64,000 nt of DNA from assembly GCF_017355525.1 (NCBI RefSeq), contig NZ_CP067395.1, positions 682,001-746,000 on the forward strand. The letters are read 5' to 3'. Below the pieces are notes generated by a model. That model saw nothing but the letters and a program-made list of their open reading frames with translations. It was not told the origin of the DNA and did not search any database. Positions 1-11,911 of the stretch are shown here, in pieces. The stretch comes from Lysobacter enzymogenes. GTDB lineage: Bacteria > Pseudomonadota > Gammaproteobacteria > Xanthomonadales > Xanthomonadaceae. How positions within the stretch are numbered: the first letter of the stretch is position 1; each line of letters starts with the position of its first letter. Made by a program: the position numbers and the translations under genes.

Positions 1-2
1 AG

Positions 3-212
3 GCGATCTCGGTCATCAACAACGGCATGGCCCTGGCCGGCCACTTCGGCGACGGCGTGCTGCGCCCGGCCGACATGGCCGCCGGCATGATCGGCGCGGT
101 GGTCAAGGATCCGGTCCAGGACCAAGTGGTGTGGACGGAGTATCTGGAGACGGTAGTCAAGGAACGCGCCGAGTGGAAAGACCTCTACCGCGCGTTCCGC
201 GAGCAGCTGTGA
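3..212 (+). CDS. C-terminal end of a probable MoxR-type AAA+ ATPase (partial)
   Basis: Only the last 69 codons are in the window; the frame is open from the left edge to the TGA at 210-212. The visible tail (GHFGDGVLRPADMAAG, then VVKDPVQDQVVWTEYLE) has no catalytic motif. The assignment rests on context: it ends 7 bp before a DUF5682 gene that overlaps a VWA-domain gene. MoxR AAA+ ATPases are known to pair with VWA proteins (RavA-ViaA, CbbQ-CbbO, NorQ-NorD), and I recall tails like this on the ATPases of such DUF5682 operons. If right, it is a cytosolic ATP-driven remodeller acting with the next two products. The Walker motifs lie to the left of the window. Confidence 0.55.
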   Translation, partial: AISVINNGMALAGHFGDGVLRPADMAAGMIGAVVKDPVQDQVVWTEYLETVVKERAEWKDLYRAFREQL

Positions 213-219
213 TCCACGC

Positions 220-2583
220 ATGAGCGCCACGCTCAGTTACTTCGGCATCCGCCACCACGGGCCCGGCTGCGCGCGCAGCCTGCGCAAGGCGCTGGACGCG
301 TTGCGGCCCGATTGCGTGCTGATCGAAGGCCCGGCCGGCGCGGAAGCGCTGGTGTCCACGCACCTGCACGATGCGCAGTTGCAGCCGCCGGTCGCGCTGC
401 TGTCGTACGGCGCCGACGATCCGCAGCTGGCCGTGTTCCATCCCTACGCCGAGTTCTCGCCGGAATGGCAGGCGATGCGCTGGGCGGTCGAGCACGGCGC
501 GGCGGTGCGTTTCATCGACGTGCCGGCCGGCGCCAGCCTGGCCTGGCAGCGCGCGCGGCGCGACGGCGCGCCGGGCGGCGAAGCCGCGGCGGGCGAGGGC
601 GGGGCGGCGGCGCCGGAAGAACTCGCCGACGATGCGGCGAGCCTGGATGCGTTGCCCGATACCGATACCGAAACCGAAACCGTCGCCGAAGACGCGGCCG
701 AGCGCCGCGACCCGCACCGCGATCCGCTCGACTGGCTCGCCCACGCCGCCGGCTACGCCGACGGCGAGAGCTGGTGGAACCACATGGTCGAAGAACGCGG
801 CGACGGCGAAGGCCTGTTCGAAGCGATCGCTGCCGCCATGAGCGAACTGCGCGACAACGCCGAGCTGCGCAACGGCCTCGACCCGGGCGAAGAAGCCCTG
901 CGCGAAGCGCATATGCGCAGCGCGATCCGCGACGCGGCCAGGCAGGAATTCGAGCGCATCGCCGTGGTCTGCGGCGCCTGGCACGTGCCGGCGCTGACCG
1001 CCAAGGCCAGCGTCGCGGCCGACAAGGCCTTGCTGAAAGACCTCCCCAAACTCAAAGCCGCGGCGACCTGGGTGCCGTGGACCTACCGCCACCTCAGCAG
1101 CGCCAGCGGCTACGGCGCCGGCATCGATTCGCCGGGCTGGTACGAGCATTTGTGGCGGCACGGCAGCGGCCAGTCGCGCAGCGTCGGCTGGTTCGCGCGG
1201 GTCGCGCGGGTGCTGCGCGAGCACGCGCTGGACTGCTCGTCCGCGCACCTGATCGAAGCCGCGCGCCTGGCCGACACGTTGGCCGCGCTGCGCGAACGCC
1301 CGGCGCCGAGCCTGGACGAGCTCAACGAAGCGACCCTGAGCATCCTGTGCAACGGCGACGACGCGCCGATGCGGCTGATCGAGCAGGCGCTGATGATCGG
1401 CGAGCGCACCGGCTCGGTCCCCGAGTCGGTGCCGACGGTGCCGCTGCAACGCGACCTGGAAGCCCAGCGCAAGCGCCTGCGGCTCAAACCCGAGGCGCTG
1501 AGCAAGCCGCTGGAACTGGACCTGCGCAACGACACCGACCTGCAGCGCAGCCAACTGCTGCACCGCCTGTTGCTGCTCGACATCGGCTGGGGCCGGCTCG
1601 GCGGCGCCGGCCGTTCGCGCGGCAGTTTCCGCGAAGTGTGGGAACTGGCGTGGCAGCCGGCGTTCGAGATCGAACTGATCGTCGCCAGCCGCTACGGCCA
1701 GACCGTCGAGCAGGCGGCGACCGCACGCGCGATCGAAACCGCGCGCCGCAGCGAGCGCTTGCCGGACCTCTCGCGGCTGATCGACCGCGTGCTGCTGGCG
1801 AACCTGCCCGGCGCGGTCGAGGCGGTCGCCGCCGAACTGCAGGCGCGCGCCGCGGTCGACGCCGACCCGCTGTCGCTGCTGGCCGCGTTGCCGGCGCTGG
1901 CCAACGTGCAGCGCTACGGCAACGTGCGCAACACCGATGCGGCGCAGGTGCGGCATCTGTTCGACGGCATGCTCGCGCGCGCCTGCATCGGCCTCACGAT
2001 CGCGTTGGGCGGGCTCGACGAAGCCGCCGCCGGCGACGCGCGCGAGACCCTGCTGGCCGCCGACCGCGCGGTGGAGCTGCGCGAAGACGAGGCCCAGACC
2101 GCCGCCTGGCGCGGCGCCTTGCGCCAGATCGCGCTGGCCCTGAGCGCCACGCCGCTGCTGCGCGGCCTGGCCACGCGCCTGCTGTTCGACGCCGGCGCGT
2201 TCGACGGCGAAGCGGTGGCGCGCGAGCTGAGCCTGAACCTCTCGTCCGGCGCCGAACCGCTGCAAGCGGCGCAGTGGCTGGACGGCTTCCTCAACCGCAA
2301 CGCCGCGGTGCTGCTGCACGACGACGCGGTGTGGGCGCTGATCGACGCCTGGATCACCCACCTGGGCCACGAGCACTTCCTGCGCGTGGTGCCGCTGCTG
2401 CGGCGCAGTTTCGCCGAATTCGAAGCCGCCGACCGACGTGATCTCGGCCTGCGGGTCAAGCGCCCGGCCGGCGCCGCGCCGGCGCTGGTCGCGCAGTCGG
2501 CCTGGGACGAAAACCGCGCCGCGCGCGCCTTGCCGCTGCTGCGCGAACTGTTCGGCCTGAGCGCCGCGGGAGACGCACGATGA
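220..2583 (+). CDS. DUF5682 family protein, MoxR/VWA partner
   Basis: 787 residues, no signal peptide or membrane segment, so cytosolic. The N-terminus has a histidine-glycine motif (FGIRHHGPG, H12-H13) and then VLIEGP with E36; about 220 residues later comes VCGAWHVPAL with H255. This spacing resembles the TraB/EreA/ChaN-like fold (first His-Gly loop, a GlxEGP strand, a late G-x-x-H loop), but that link is my inference. Residues 120-165 are an acidic, alanine-rich linker; the C-terminal two thirds are helical and leucine-rich. It starts 7 bp after the putative MoxR gene and its TGA overlaps the ATG of the VWA gene (ATGA), so the three are probably one operon with coupled translation. The molecular function of DUF5682 is not known to me. 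Confidence 0.8.
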   Translation: MSATLSYFGIRHHGPGCARSLRKALDALRPDCVLIEGPAGAEALVSTHLHDAQLQPPVALLSYGADDPQLAVFHPYAEFSPEWQAMRWAVEHGAAVRFIDVPAGASLAWQRARRDGAPGGEAAAGEGGAAAPEELADDAASLDALPDTDTETETVAEDAAERRDPHRDPLDWLAHAAGYADGESWWNHMVEERGDGEGLFEAIAAAMSELRDNAELRNGLDPGEEALREAHMRSAIRDAARQEFERIAVVCGAWHVPALTAKASVAADKALLKDLPKLKAAATWVPWTYRHLSSASGYGAGIDSPGWYEHLWRHGSGQSRSVGWFARVARVLREHALDCSSAHLIEAARLADTLAALRERPAPSLDELNEATLSILCNGDDAPMRLIEQALMIGERTGSVPESVPTVPLQRDLEAQRKRLRLKPEALSKPLELDLRNDTDLQRSQLLHRLLLLDIGWGRLGGAGRSRGSFREVWELAWQPAFEIELIVASRYGQTVEQAATARAIETARRSERLPDLSRLIDRVLLANLPGAVEAVAAELQARAAVDADPLSLLAALPALANVQRYGNVRNTDAAQVRHLFDGMLARACIGLTIALGGLDEAAAGDARETLLAADRAVELREDEAQTAAWRGALRQIALALSATPLLRGLATRLLFDAGAFDGEAVARELSLNLSSGAEPLQAAQWLDGFLNRNAAVLLHDDAVWALIDAWITHLGHEHFLRVVPLLRRSFAEFEAADRRDLGLRVKRPAGAAPALVAQSAWDENRAARALPLLRELFGLSAAGDAR

Positions 2584-3779
2584 GCGTGGATACGAACCCG
2601 GCCGACGGCGCGGCCGTGCCGAGCACGCGCGAGGAGCGCTGGCGCATGGTCCTGGGCAGCGAAGCCCAGAACAGCTGCGGCGGCCTCGGCGCGGGCCTGT
2701 CGCCGATGGACGCGGCGCTGGCCGCGCTGTACGAACCCAGCGGCCCCGGCGGCCTGTCGCGGCGCGGCGGCCGCGGCGGCTCGGCGCCGAACGTGGCGCG
2801 CTGGCTCGGCGACATCCGCAAGTACTTCCCGACCAGCGTGGTCCAGGTCATGCAGCGCGACGCCCTGCAGCGTCTGGACCTGCGCCAGATGCTGCTGGAA
2901 AAGGAGATGCTCGAAGGCCTCCAGCCCGACGTGCACATGGTCGCCAACCTGGTTTCGCTGTCGGGAGTGATTCCGGCCGAGACCAAGGAGACCGCGCGCC
3001 TGGTGGTGCGGCGCGTGGTCGAGGAACTGATGCGCAAGCTCGAAGAGCCGATGCGTTCGGCGGTGACCGGCGCGCTCGACCGCGCCCGCCGCACGCGCCG
3101 GCCGCGGCATGCCGAGATCGACTGGAACCGCACCATCCGCGCCAACCTCAAGCATTGGCAGGCCGACTACCGCACCGTCATTCCGCAGCAGCTGATCGGC
3201 TTCGGGCGCAAGTCGCGGCGGCCGCAGCGCGAGATCACTCTATGCATCGACCAGAGCGGCTCGATGGCCGCTTCGGTGGTGTACTCGAGCATCTTCGGCG
3301 CGGTAATGGCCTCGCTGCCGGCGGTGGCGACGCGGCTGGTGGTGTTCGACACCGCGGTGGTCGACATGACCGAGCAGCTCGACGATCCGGTCGACCTGCT
3401 GTTCGGGGTGCAGCTCGGCGGCGGCACCGACATCCACGGCGCGGTGGCTTATTGCCAGGGGCTCATCCGCGAGCCGCGCAACAGCATCCTGGTGTTGATC
3501 TCGGATCTTTACGAAGGCGGCGTGGAAGCCAAGCTGCTGGCGCGCGCGCAGGAGCTGGTCGAGGCGGGCGTGCAGTTCATCGTGTTGCTGGCGCTCAGCG
3601 ACGAGGGGCGGCCGGCGTACGACCAATCGTTGGCGGCGAAACTCGCGGCGCTGGGGGTGCCTTCGTTCGCGTGTACGCCGGATGCGTTTCCGGGGTTGAT
3701 GGCGGCGGCGATTCGGCGCGATGACGTCAATCAGTGGGCGGCGGGGAATGGGTTGGTGCCTACGCGGGCGGAGGGGTAG
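2580..3779 (+). CDS. VWA domain-containing protein (CoxE/ViaA-like)
   Basis: 399 residues, soluble. A C-terminal von Willebrand A domain (about 215-385) has a complete MIDAS metal site: D224-x-S226-x-S228 in CIDQSGSM, T283 in GGGTDIHG and D309 in ISDLYEGG. The N-terminal 200 residues are helical and basic (RRTRRPRHAE), as in CoxE/ViaA-type proteins that deliver or recognise the substrate of a MoxR ATPase. The start ATG lies inside the stop of the DUF5682 gene, and the MoxR candidate is two genes upstream, so the three likely form one chaperone-like complex. The target is unknown. The family call is firm; the physiological role is inference. Confidence 0.85.
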   Translation: MSVDTNPADGAAVPSTREERWRMVLGSEAQNSCGGLGAGLSPMDAALAALYEPSGPGGLSRRGGRGGSAPNVARWLGDIRKYFPTSVVQVMQRDALQRLDLRQMLLEKEMLEGLQPDVHMVANLVSLSGVIPAETKETARLVVRRVVEELMRKLEEPMRSAVTGALDRARRTRRPRHAEIDWNRTIRANLKHWQADYRTVIPQQLIGFGRKSRRPQREITLCIDQSGSMAASVVYSSIFGAVMASLPAVATRLVVFDTAVVDMTEQLDDPVDLLFGVQLGGGTDIHGAVAYCQGLIREPRNSILVLISDLYEGGVEAKLLARAQELVEAGVQFIVLLALSDEGRPAYDQSLAAKLAALGVPSFACTPDAFPGLMAAAIRRDDVNQWAAGNGLVPTRAEG

Positions 3780-3832
3780 GGCGGGCGCAGCCCGTTGTTC
3801 CAACAAAGCCGAAACCAACTGCGGAGCACCCC

Positions 3833-3931
3833 CTGTAGGAGCGACGCAAGTCGCGACCACGACAACGCACCTACGCCGAACCCAGCGCAATGGTTGCGTT
3901 GTCGCGGTCGCGACTCGCGTCGCTCCTACAG
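3833..3931. repeat. GTAG-type REP pair, inverted
   Basis: Two facing copies of the extragenic palindrome: ctgtaggagcgacgcaagtc onward at 3833-3867, and its inverted copy ending in gctcctacag at 3896-3931, about 30 bp apart. The hairpin stem here is GCGAC/GTCGC rather than the GCGGC/GCCGC seen elsewhere in the window; both strands of the stem are changed together. It sits between the convergent VWA and acnA genes. REPs starting with GTAG are known to be spread by RAYT transposases; none is encoded here. Confidence 0.85.
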
Positions 3932-3961
3932 TCGGATACGAAACTTCCGCTGCCCCCAAAA

Positions 3962-3993
3962 CGCAAAAGGCCCAGGCAACCGCCCGGGCCTTT
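3962..3993 (-). terminator. Rho-independent terminator of acnA
   Basis: Stem aaaggccc (3966-3973) pairs with gggccttt (3986-3993). Read on the minus strand the hairpin is followed by a T-rich run, just past the acnA stop at 4011. Confidence 0.65.
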
Positions 3994-4010
3994 CGCGAAA
4001 CCGACGAACC

Positions 4011-6779
<2,769 letters not shown>

Positions 6780-7540
6780 TCGATGAACTCCTTTAGAAGT
6801 GCTGGCTCGCGCCTCGCGCGCGGCGAGGATCTGCTTGCGGTGGACCTGGCGACGCGGTGCGTGGCGGGGTCGGTGCCCGGATTATCCACCAGTTGCGTAG
6901 CGGCGGATGTGCAGGCGGTGTCGACAAGGGCGGGCCGCGGCGGCGGCTGGCGTCCGTCGGCGTTCGCGCTGGACCCGCATTTTGTCGCGCGTTTTGCGCA
7001 GCCTTGCGGCGTTTGCGCAATTGCTGCGGCGCCGCGCACAACGCAGCGTTGCGCGGGGAGGCGATATCGGCGCGCCGGGCATCCTGGCGTGCGACGCAGG
7101 CGGGTTGTCGTTCGCGTTCGAGGCGCGTCGGCCGTAAGTCGGCGGCGTCGGCGTGACAGTGCAGCGTCGGCGGCGTGCGCAAGCATCGGGCCGGTTCGTT
7201 GCAAGCGCACGACGGTCGCCGGCTGCGCGCGTCCGCTCCATACAGAGCGCCGACAGGCTTCGATGGGAAGCCGGGCTGCGATGACGATGACAAGGCGATC
7301 GCATGGCCGGCGAGGGTGGCTCGGTGGTCGCCGCGGCGGTCGCGCGCGCCGATGTTGGCCGCGATGGGACCGGCCAAACTCCTCGCCACTGGGCCCTTGC
7401 CCCTGGAGAAGCGAGGCGTCGTCGCAGCACCGGCGTCGTCGGGCGTCCCCTAGAACGGCGCCGCGTGCCGACTGAGGCCTGAACGATACGGCCCAGACCC
7501 TGGAATCCGACGAGCGGGCGTCGCTCATCGGGGACGGGGA
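6780..7540. other. Long non-coding region upstream of acnA
   Basis: No convincing gene. Open frames here on both strands are arginine/alanine/proline strings of the kind random GC-rich DNA gives, lack ribosome-binding sites and resemble nothing I know. The acnA promoter must be here, but I could not point to clear -35/-10 boxes. Confidence 0.6.
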
Positions 7541-7544
7541 AAAT

Positions 7545-7578
7545 AAGATAAGTGTCTGTAATAAATAAGAATTATCTT
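7545..7578. promoter_or_regulatory. AT-rich inverted repeat upstream of vapBC
   Basis: aagataa (7545-7551) and ttatctt (7572-7578) are perfect inverted arms around a 20-bp AT-rich core containing gtctgtaataaataagaa. It is a striking AT island in a roughly 70% GC region, about 110 bp before vapB and 770 bp from acnA. It could be a regulator site or promoter element; which gene it serves is not shown by the sequence. Confidence 0.4.
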
Positions 7579-7651
7579 GAGTTCACGGCGCAAGCCCCGG
7601 TCGCAGGCCCGCGCAGTCCAGCCGCGCGGCGGGTTCGGTACGCCCGTCCAG

Positions 7652-7672
7652 GTATGTATAATGCGCGCATAC
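7652..7672 (+). promoter_or_regulatory. vapBC promoter with overlapping palindromic operator
   Basis: A perfect -10 box tataat (7657-7662) sits inside an inverted repeat gtatg...catac (7652-7656/7668-7672), with an inner perfect palindrome atgcgcgcat (7661-7670). The -35 is weak (ttcggt, 7634-7639, 17-bp spacer). The vapB ATG lies 26 bp past the -10. A palindrome over the -10 box is what toxin-antitoxin autorepression would need. Confidence 0.6.
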
Positions 7673-7688
7673 TTTCCGGAGCGTACCC

Positions 7689-7913
7689 ATGGAAGCCACT
7701 GTCGCCGAGCGGGGCCAGATCACCCTTCCCAAGGCGGTGCGCGACGCTCTCGGCCTGACCAAGGGCACCTTGCTGAAGGTCGAGCTCGACGGCAGCCGCA
7801 TCATCCTGCGCAAGAGCGTCGACGACGCGATCTCCAAGGCGCGCGGCAAGTTCGCCCTGGACGGCTTCGATTCCAGCGAAGACGCCGCCCGCGCGGTGCG
7901 CGACGAGGAATGA
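7689..7913 (+). CDS. vapB: AbrB/SpoVT-type antitoxin (VapB)
   Basis: 74 residues. The first 45 form a classic swapped-hairpin AbrB domain (VAERGQITLPKAVRDALGL, then KGTLLKVELDGSRIILRK); the C-terminal 25 residues (GFDSSEDAARAVRDEE) are acidic and would wrap the toxin. As in the family, the protein should bind its own promoter and neutralise the downstream PIN ribonuclease. Its stop is 4 bp before the toxin's GTG start, the normal antitoxin-first order. A palindrome over its -10 box supports autoregulation. It is lodged between the two aconitase genes. Confidence 0.85.
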   Translation: MEATVAERGQITLPKAVRDALGLTKGTLLKVELDGSRIILRKSVDDAISKARGKFALDGFDSSEDAARAVRDEE

Positions 7914-7917
7914 GCCG

Positions 7918-8316
7918 GTGATCGCGGTCGATGCGCCGGTCCTGATCGAACTGCTGAGCGACGGCCCGCAGGCCGACGCGGTCGAGTCCTGCCTGCGCCA
8001 GAGCCTGGTCGGCGGCCGCGTGGTGGTGTGCGACATCAGTCTGGCGCAGATCTGCGCGGCGCTGCGCGGCGGCGCCGAGGTGCAGGAAGCGCTGGAGGAA
8101 ATGGGCATCCATTTCAACGCGCTGGAAGCCAAGTCGGCGTTGCGCGCCGGCGAGATGCACCGGCGCCAGCGCCAGCGCGGCGGCGGACCGCGCGGCCTCG
8201 GCGATTTTCTGGTCGGCGCCCACGCCTTGCTGCAATGCGACGGGCTGATCACCTGGAACGACGCTTTTTATCGCGACTACTTCAAAGGGCTGAAGCTGAT
8301 CGTGCCGCAAGCCTAG
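7918..8316 (+). CDS. vapC: PIN-domain ribonuclease toxin (VapC)
   Basis: 132 residues, the normal VapC length. PIN-domain acidic residues are visible: D5 in the opening [12 protein letters not shown] strand, D96 in [10 protein letters not shown] and D115 in [11 protein letters not shown]. VapC enzymes are Mg2+-dependent endoribonucleases, often acting on initiator tRNA or rRNA; the target here cannot be read from sequence. The GTG start at 7918 follows the vapB stop by 4 bp, consistent with coupled translation. All key residues seem intact, so it should be active. Chromosomal location between metabolic genes, with no mobile signatures, suggests a long-resident module. Confidence 0.85.
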   Translation: MIAVDAPVLIELLSDGPQADAVESCLRQSLVGGRVVVCDISLAQICAALRGGAEVQEALEEMGIHFNALEAKSALRAGEMHRRQRQRGGGPRGLGDFLVGAHALLQCDGLITWNDAFYRDYFKGLKLIVPQA

Positions 8317-8396
8317 CCCTGTTCGACACCGCTGCACCCCTGTCTCTTACCACCCGTCACAACCCCGGATCCACTCGGATCCACGCGGAGAATTTT

Positions 8397-11006
8397 ATGT
8401 TGGAAGCCTATCGCCACCACGTTGCCGAGCGCGCCGCGCTGGGCATTCCGCCGCTGCCCCTGACCGCCCAGCAGACCGCCGAGGTCATCGAACTGCTGAA
8501 GGCCCCGCCGGCCGGCGAGGGCGAGTTCCTGCTGGACCTGATCACCAACCGCGTCCCCGCCGGCGTCGACGACGCCGCTAAGGTCAAGGCCTCGTACCTG
8601 GCCGCGGTCGCGTTCGGCACGGAGAAGAACGCGCTGATCTCGCGCGCCCGCGCCACCGAACTGCTGGGCACCATGCTCGGCGGCTACAACATCCATCCGC
8701 TGATCGAGCTGCTCGACGACGCCGAAGTCGGCGCGGTCGCGGCCGAAGCGCTCAAGCACACCCTGCTGATGTTCGACGCGTTCCACGACGTGCAGGAAAA
8801 GGCCCAATCCAACAGCGCGCCGGGCAACGCCAACGCCCAGGCCGTGCTGCAGAGCTGGGCCGACGCCGAGTGGTTCACCAGCAAGCCCGAAGTGCCGCAG
8901 TCGATGACCGTCACCGTGTTCAAGGTGACCGGCGAAACCAACACCGACGACCTGTCGCCGGCGCCGGACGCGACCACCCGCCCGGACATCCCGCTGCACG
9001 CGCTGGCGATGCTGAAGAACAAGCGCGACGGCATCGAGCCGGAAGAAGACGGCAAGCGCGGCCCGATCGCCTTCATCGAATCGCTGAAGGACCAGGGCCA
9101 CCTCGTGGCTTACGTCGGCGACGTGGTCGGCACCGGCTCCAGCCGCAAGTCGGCGACCAACTCGGTGCTGTGGTTCACCGGCGAGGACATTCCCTTCATC
9201 CCGAACAAGCGCTTCGGCGGCGTGTGCCTGGGTTCGAAGATCGCGCCGATCTTCTACAACACGATGGAAGACGCCGGCGCGCTGCCGATCGAACTCGACG
9301 TGTCGCAGATGAACATGGGCGACGTGGTCGAGCTGCGTCCGTACGAAGGCAAGGCGTTCAAGAACGGCGAGCTGATCGCCGAATTCGCGCTGAAGTCCGA
9401 CGTGCTGCTCGACGAAGTCCGCGCCGGCGGCCGCATCCCGCTGATCGTCGGCCGCGGCCTCACCGCCAAGGCGCGCGAAGCGCTGGGCCTGGCGCCGTCG
9501 AGCCTGTTCCGCCTGCCGCAGAACCCGGCCGACAGCGGCAAGGGCTATTCGCTGGCGCAGAAGATGGTCGGCCGCGCCTGCGGTCTGGCCGAAGTCGACG
9601 GCGCGCAGCCGGGCATCCGCCCGGGCACCTACTGCGAGCCGAAGATGACCTCGGTGGGTTCGCAGGACACCACCGGCCCGATGACCCGCGACGAGCTCAA
9701 GGATCTGGCCTGCCTGGGCTTCTCGGCCGATCTGGTGATGCAGTCGTTCTGCCACACCGCCGCGTATCCGAAGCCGGTCGACGTCAAGACCCACCACGAG
9801 CTGCCGGCCTTCATCAGCAACCGCGGCGGCATCGCCCTGCGTCCCGGCGACGGCGTGATCCACTCGTGGCTCAACCGCATGCTGATGCCCGACACCGTCG
9901 GCACCGGCGGCGACTCGCACACCCGCTTCCCGGTCGGCATCTCGTTCCCGGCCGGCTCCGGCCTGGTCGCGTTCGCCGCGGCCACCGGCGTGATGCCGCT
10001 GGACATGCCCGAGTCGGTGCTGGTCCGCTTCAAGGGCGAAATGCAGCCCGGCGTGACCCTGCGCGACCTGGTCAACGCGATTCCGCTGGCCGCGATCAAG
10101 AGCGGTCTGCTGACCGTCGCCAAGCAGGGCAAGAAGAACATCTTCTCCGGCCGCATCCTCGAAATCGAAGGCTTGCCGCAGCTCAAGGTCGAGCAGGCGT
10201 TCGAGCTGTCCGACGCCTCGGCCGAACGTTCGGCCGCGGGCTGCACGGTGAAGCTGGACAAGGAACCGATCATCGAGTACCTGACCAGCAACATCACCCT
10301 GCTGAAGTGGATGATCGCCGAAGGCTACGCCGACCCGCGTTCGCTGCAGCGCCGGATCAAGGCGATGGAAGGCTGGCTGGCCAATCCGCAGTTGCTGGAA
10401 GGCGACGCCGATGCCGAGTACGCCGCGGTGATCGAGATCGACCTCAACGAAATCGTCGAGCCGATCGTGGCCTGCCCGAACGATCCCGACGACGTCAAGA
10501 CCTTGTCCGACGTGGCCGGCGCGGTCATCGACGAAGTGTTCATCGGCTCGTGCATGACCAACATCGGTCACTTCCGCGCGGCCGCGAAGCTGCTGGAAGG
10601 CAAGCGCGACATCCCGACCCGTCTGTGGGTCGCGCCGCCGACCAAGATGGACGCGTCCGAGCTCACCAAGGAAGGCCACTACGGCACCTTCGGCACCGCT
10701 GGCGCGCGCATGGAAATGCCGGGCTGCTCGCTGTGCATGGGCAACCAGGCGCAGGCGCGCGAGGGCGCGACCGTGTTCTCGACCTCGACCCGCAACTTCC
10801 CGAACCGTCTGGGCCGCAACACCAACGTGTACCTGGGTTCGGCCGAGCTGGCCGCGATCTGCTCGCGTCTGGGCCGCATCCCGACCCGCGAGGAATACAT
10901 GGCCGATGTCGGCGTGCTCAACGCCAACGGCGACAAGATCTATCGCTACATGAACTTCGATCAGATCGAAGACTACAAGCAGGTCGCCGACACCGTCGCC
11001 GCCTAA
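8397..11006 (+). CDS. acnB: Aconitate hydratase B
   Basis: 869 residues, the usual AcnB length. The ATG at 8397 is chosen because ggag (8387-8390) lies 6 bp upstream and the product begins [20 protein letters not shown], a typical AcnB N-terminus; the frame is open further upstream but that is a shadow of vapC. [4Fe-4S] ligands are C719 ([10 protein letters not shown]) and C777/C780 ([11 protein letters not shown]). Domain 4 precedes the cluster domains, as is diagnostic for AcnB, with [16 protein letters not shown] near residue 240. It is the major TCA-cycle citrate-isocitrate isomerase and, in other bacteria, an iron-responsive RNA-binding protein when the cluster is lost. It is followed by a strong terminator. 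Confidence 0.97.
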   Translation: MLEAYRHHVAERAALGIPPLPLTAQQTAEVIELLKAPPAGEGEFLLDLITNRVPAGVDDAAKVKASYLAAVAFGTEKNALISRARATELLGTMLGGYNIHPLIELLDDAEVGAVAAEALKHTLLMFDAFHDVQEKAQSNSAPGNANAQAVLQSWADAEWFTSKPEVPQSMTVTVFKVTGETNTDDLSPAPDATTRPDIPLHALAMLKNKRDGIEPEEDGKRGPIAFIESLKDQGHLVAYVGDVVGTGSSRKSATNSVLWFTGEDIPFIPNKRFGGVCLGSKIAPIFYNTMEDAGALPIELDVSQMNMGDVVELRPYEGKAFKNGELIAEFALKSDVLLDEVRAGGRIPLIVGRGLTAKAREALGLAPSSLFRLPQNPADSGKGYSLAQKMVGRACGLAEVDGAQPGIRPGTYCEPKMTSVGSQDTTGPMTRDELKDLACLGFSADLVMQSFCHTAAYPKPVDVKTHHELPAFISNRGGIALRPGDGVIHSWLNRMLMPDTVGTGGDSHTRFPVGISFPAGSGLVAFAAATGVMPLDMPESVLVRFKGEMQPGVTLRDLVNAIPLAAIKSGLLTVAKQGKKNIFSGRILEIEGLPQLKVEQAFELSDASAERSAAGCTVKLDKEPIIEYLTSNITLLKWMIAEGYADPRSLQRRIKAMEGWLANPQLLEGDADAEYAAVIEIDLNEIVEPIVACPNDPDDVKTLSDVAGAVIDEVFIGSCMTNIGHFRAAAKLLEGKRDIPTRLWVAPPTKMDASELTKEGHYGTFGTAGARMEMPGCSLCMGNQAQAREGATVFSTSTRNFPNRLGRNTNVYLGSAELAAICSRLGRIPTREEYMADVGVLNANGDKIYRYMNFDQIEDYKQVADTVAA

Positions 11007-11036
11007 GCGGCTGCGCGCCGTCCGCGGCGGAGCGAG

Positions 11037-11066
11037 AAAACCCCGGCTTCGCGCCGGGGTTTTTCT
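11037..11066 (+). terminator. Rho-independent terminator after acnB
   Basis: aaaaccccggc-ttcg-cgccggggttttt: an 8-bp GC stem followed by five T's and more, 31 bp past the acnB stop. Confidence 0.9.
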
Positions 11067-11188
11067 TTGTCGGCGGCCGCGTGGAATGTTTTACCCTGGC
11101 CGTGCAAGCATCCGCGCTGCGCCGGGCGAGTAGGGGATCCCACGCCTTCGCTCGTCTTCACTACTTCCCCCCCGATAAGGATTTCGCC

Positions 11189-11743
11189 ATGAACCCTTCG
11201 CCGTTGCGCTTCGCATCGATCACCGCCTCCGTCCTGGCGCTGGCCCTGCCGCTGGCCGCCGTCGCCGCCGAGGAGCCCTACAAGGACGGCGCGCAAGCGC
11301 TCGCCGACGTGGCCAAGATCGTGACCTGCGAGGCCAAGCGCGAACAGTTCATGCGCATGGGCGACGCGCTGACCCCGCTGTACTACGACAAGCCGGCGCA
11401 GCCGGCGCTGGCGGGCTGGCGCAAGGTCGAGGACAAGAACACGTTCGTGGTCATGTTCGACATGCCCGAGCCGATCAAGGTGTACGGCCACTCGACAAAG
11501 CGCTTGATGATGGTCAGCGAAAGCCTGTTCGCCGTGCTCGACGGCGACTTCGCCGACGCGTTGTCCAAGCAGCTCAAGCTGGTCGCCAGCGACGAGCCGC
11601 TGGCCCGGCACATCCGCACGCGCGAACTGCGGCGCGAGGCGCTCGGCGACGGGATCGACGCGACGGTCACGCAGACGATCAGCACGCTGACCACCCATCC
11701 GGGCAAGACGATGGTGGGGTGCGAGTACAAGATGGTGTGGTGA
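11189..11743 (+). CDS. Conserved secreted protein of unknown function
   Basis: 184 residues. A Sec signal peptide (about 1-27: basic start, hydrophobic core ASVLALALPLAAV, then AVAAEE) predicts export to the periplasm. The mature part has a single cysteine (IVTCEAKREQF), the phrase FVVMFDMPEPIKVYGHSTKR, and ends GCEYKMVW, adding a second. I do not recognise the family with certainty. Start at 11189 gives the signal peptide directly; the frame is open upstream only as a shadow of acnB. It stands alone after the acnB terminator and is followed by a REP element. No operon partner is evident. Confidence 0.75.
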   Translation: MNPSPLRFASITASVLALALPLAAVAAEEPYKDGAQALADVAKIVTCEAKREQFMRMGDALTPLYYDKPAQPALAGWRKVEDKNTFVVMFDMPEPIKVYGHSTKRLMMVSESLFAVLDGDFADALSKQLKLVASDEPLARHIRTRELRREALGDGIDATVTQTISTLTTHPGKTMVGCEYKMVW

Positions 11744-11844
11744 GGCGGGTGGGGCGCTCGGCCTGGGAGGCGAAGGCATCCAGGCGGGCGTCGTCGTTCG
11801 ATCGGCGCAGGCGGCACCCGCAGCCGCGCACCGTCATGGAGCTC

Positions 11845-11873
11845 CTGTAGGAGCGGCGCAAGCCGCGACCGCG
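11845..11873. repeat. Single GTAG-type REP
   Basis: ctgtaggagcggcgcaagcc continuing to gcgaccgcg; hairpin GCGGC-gcaa-GCCGC. One copy between two convergent genes. Confidence 0.8.
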
Positions 11874-11911
11874 CAACCTCATGCCCCGGCGCAAGCGCGA
11901 CGCCGGCTGGA

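Noticed and set aside
8028..8396. In-frame upstream extension of acnB
   Set aside because: It overlaps vapC; the ATG at 8397 has a good ribosome-binding site and gives the family N-terminus.
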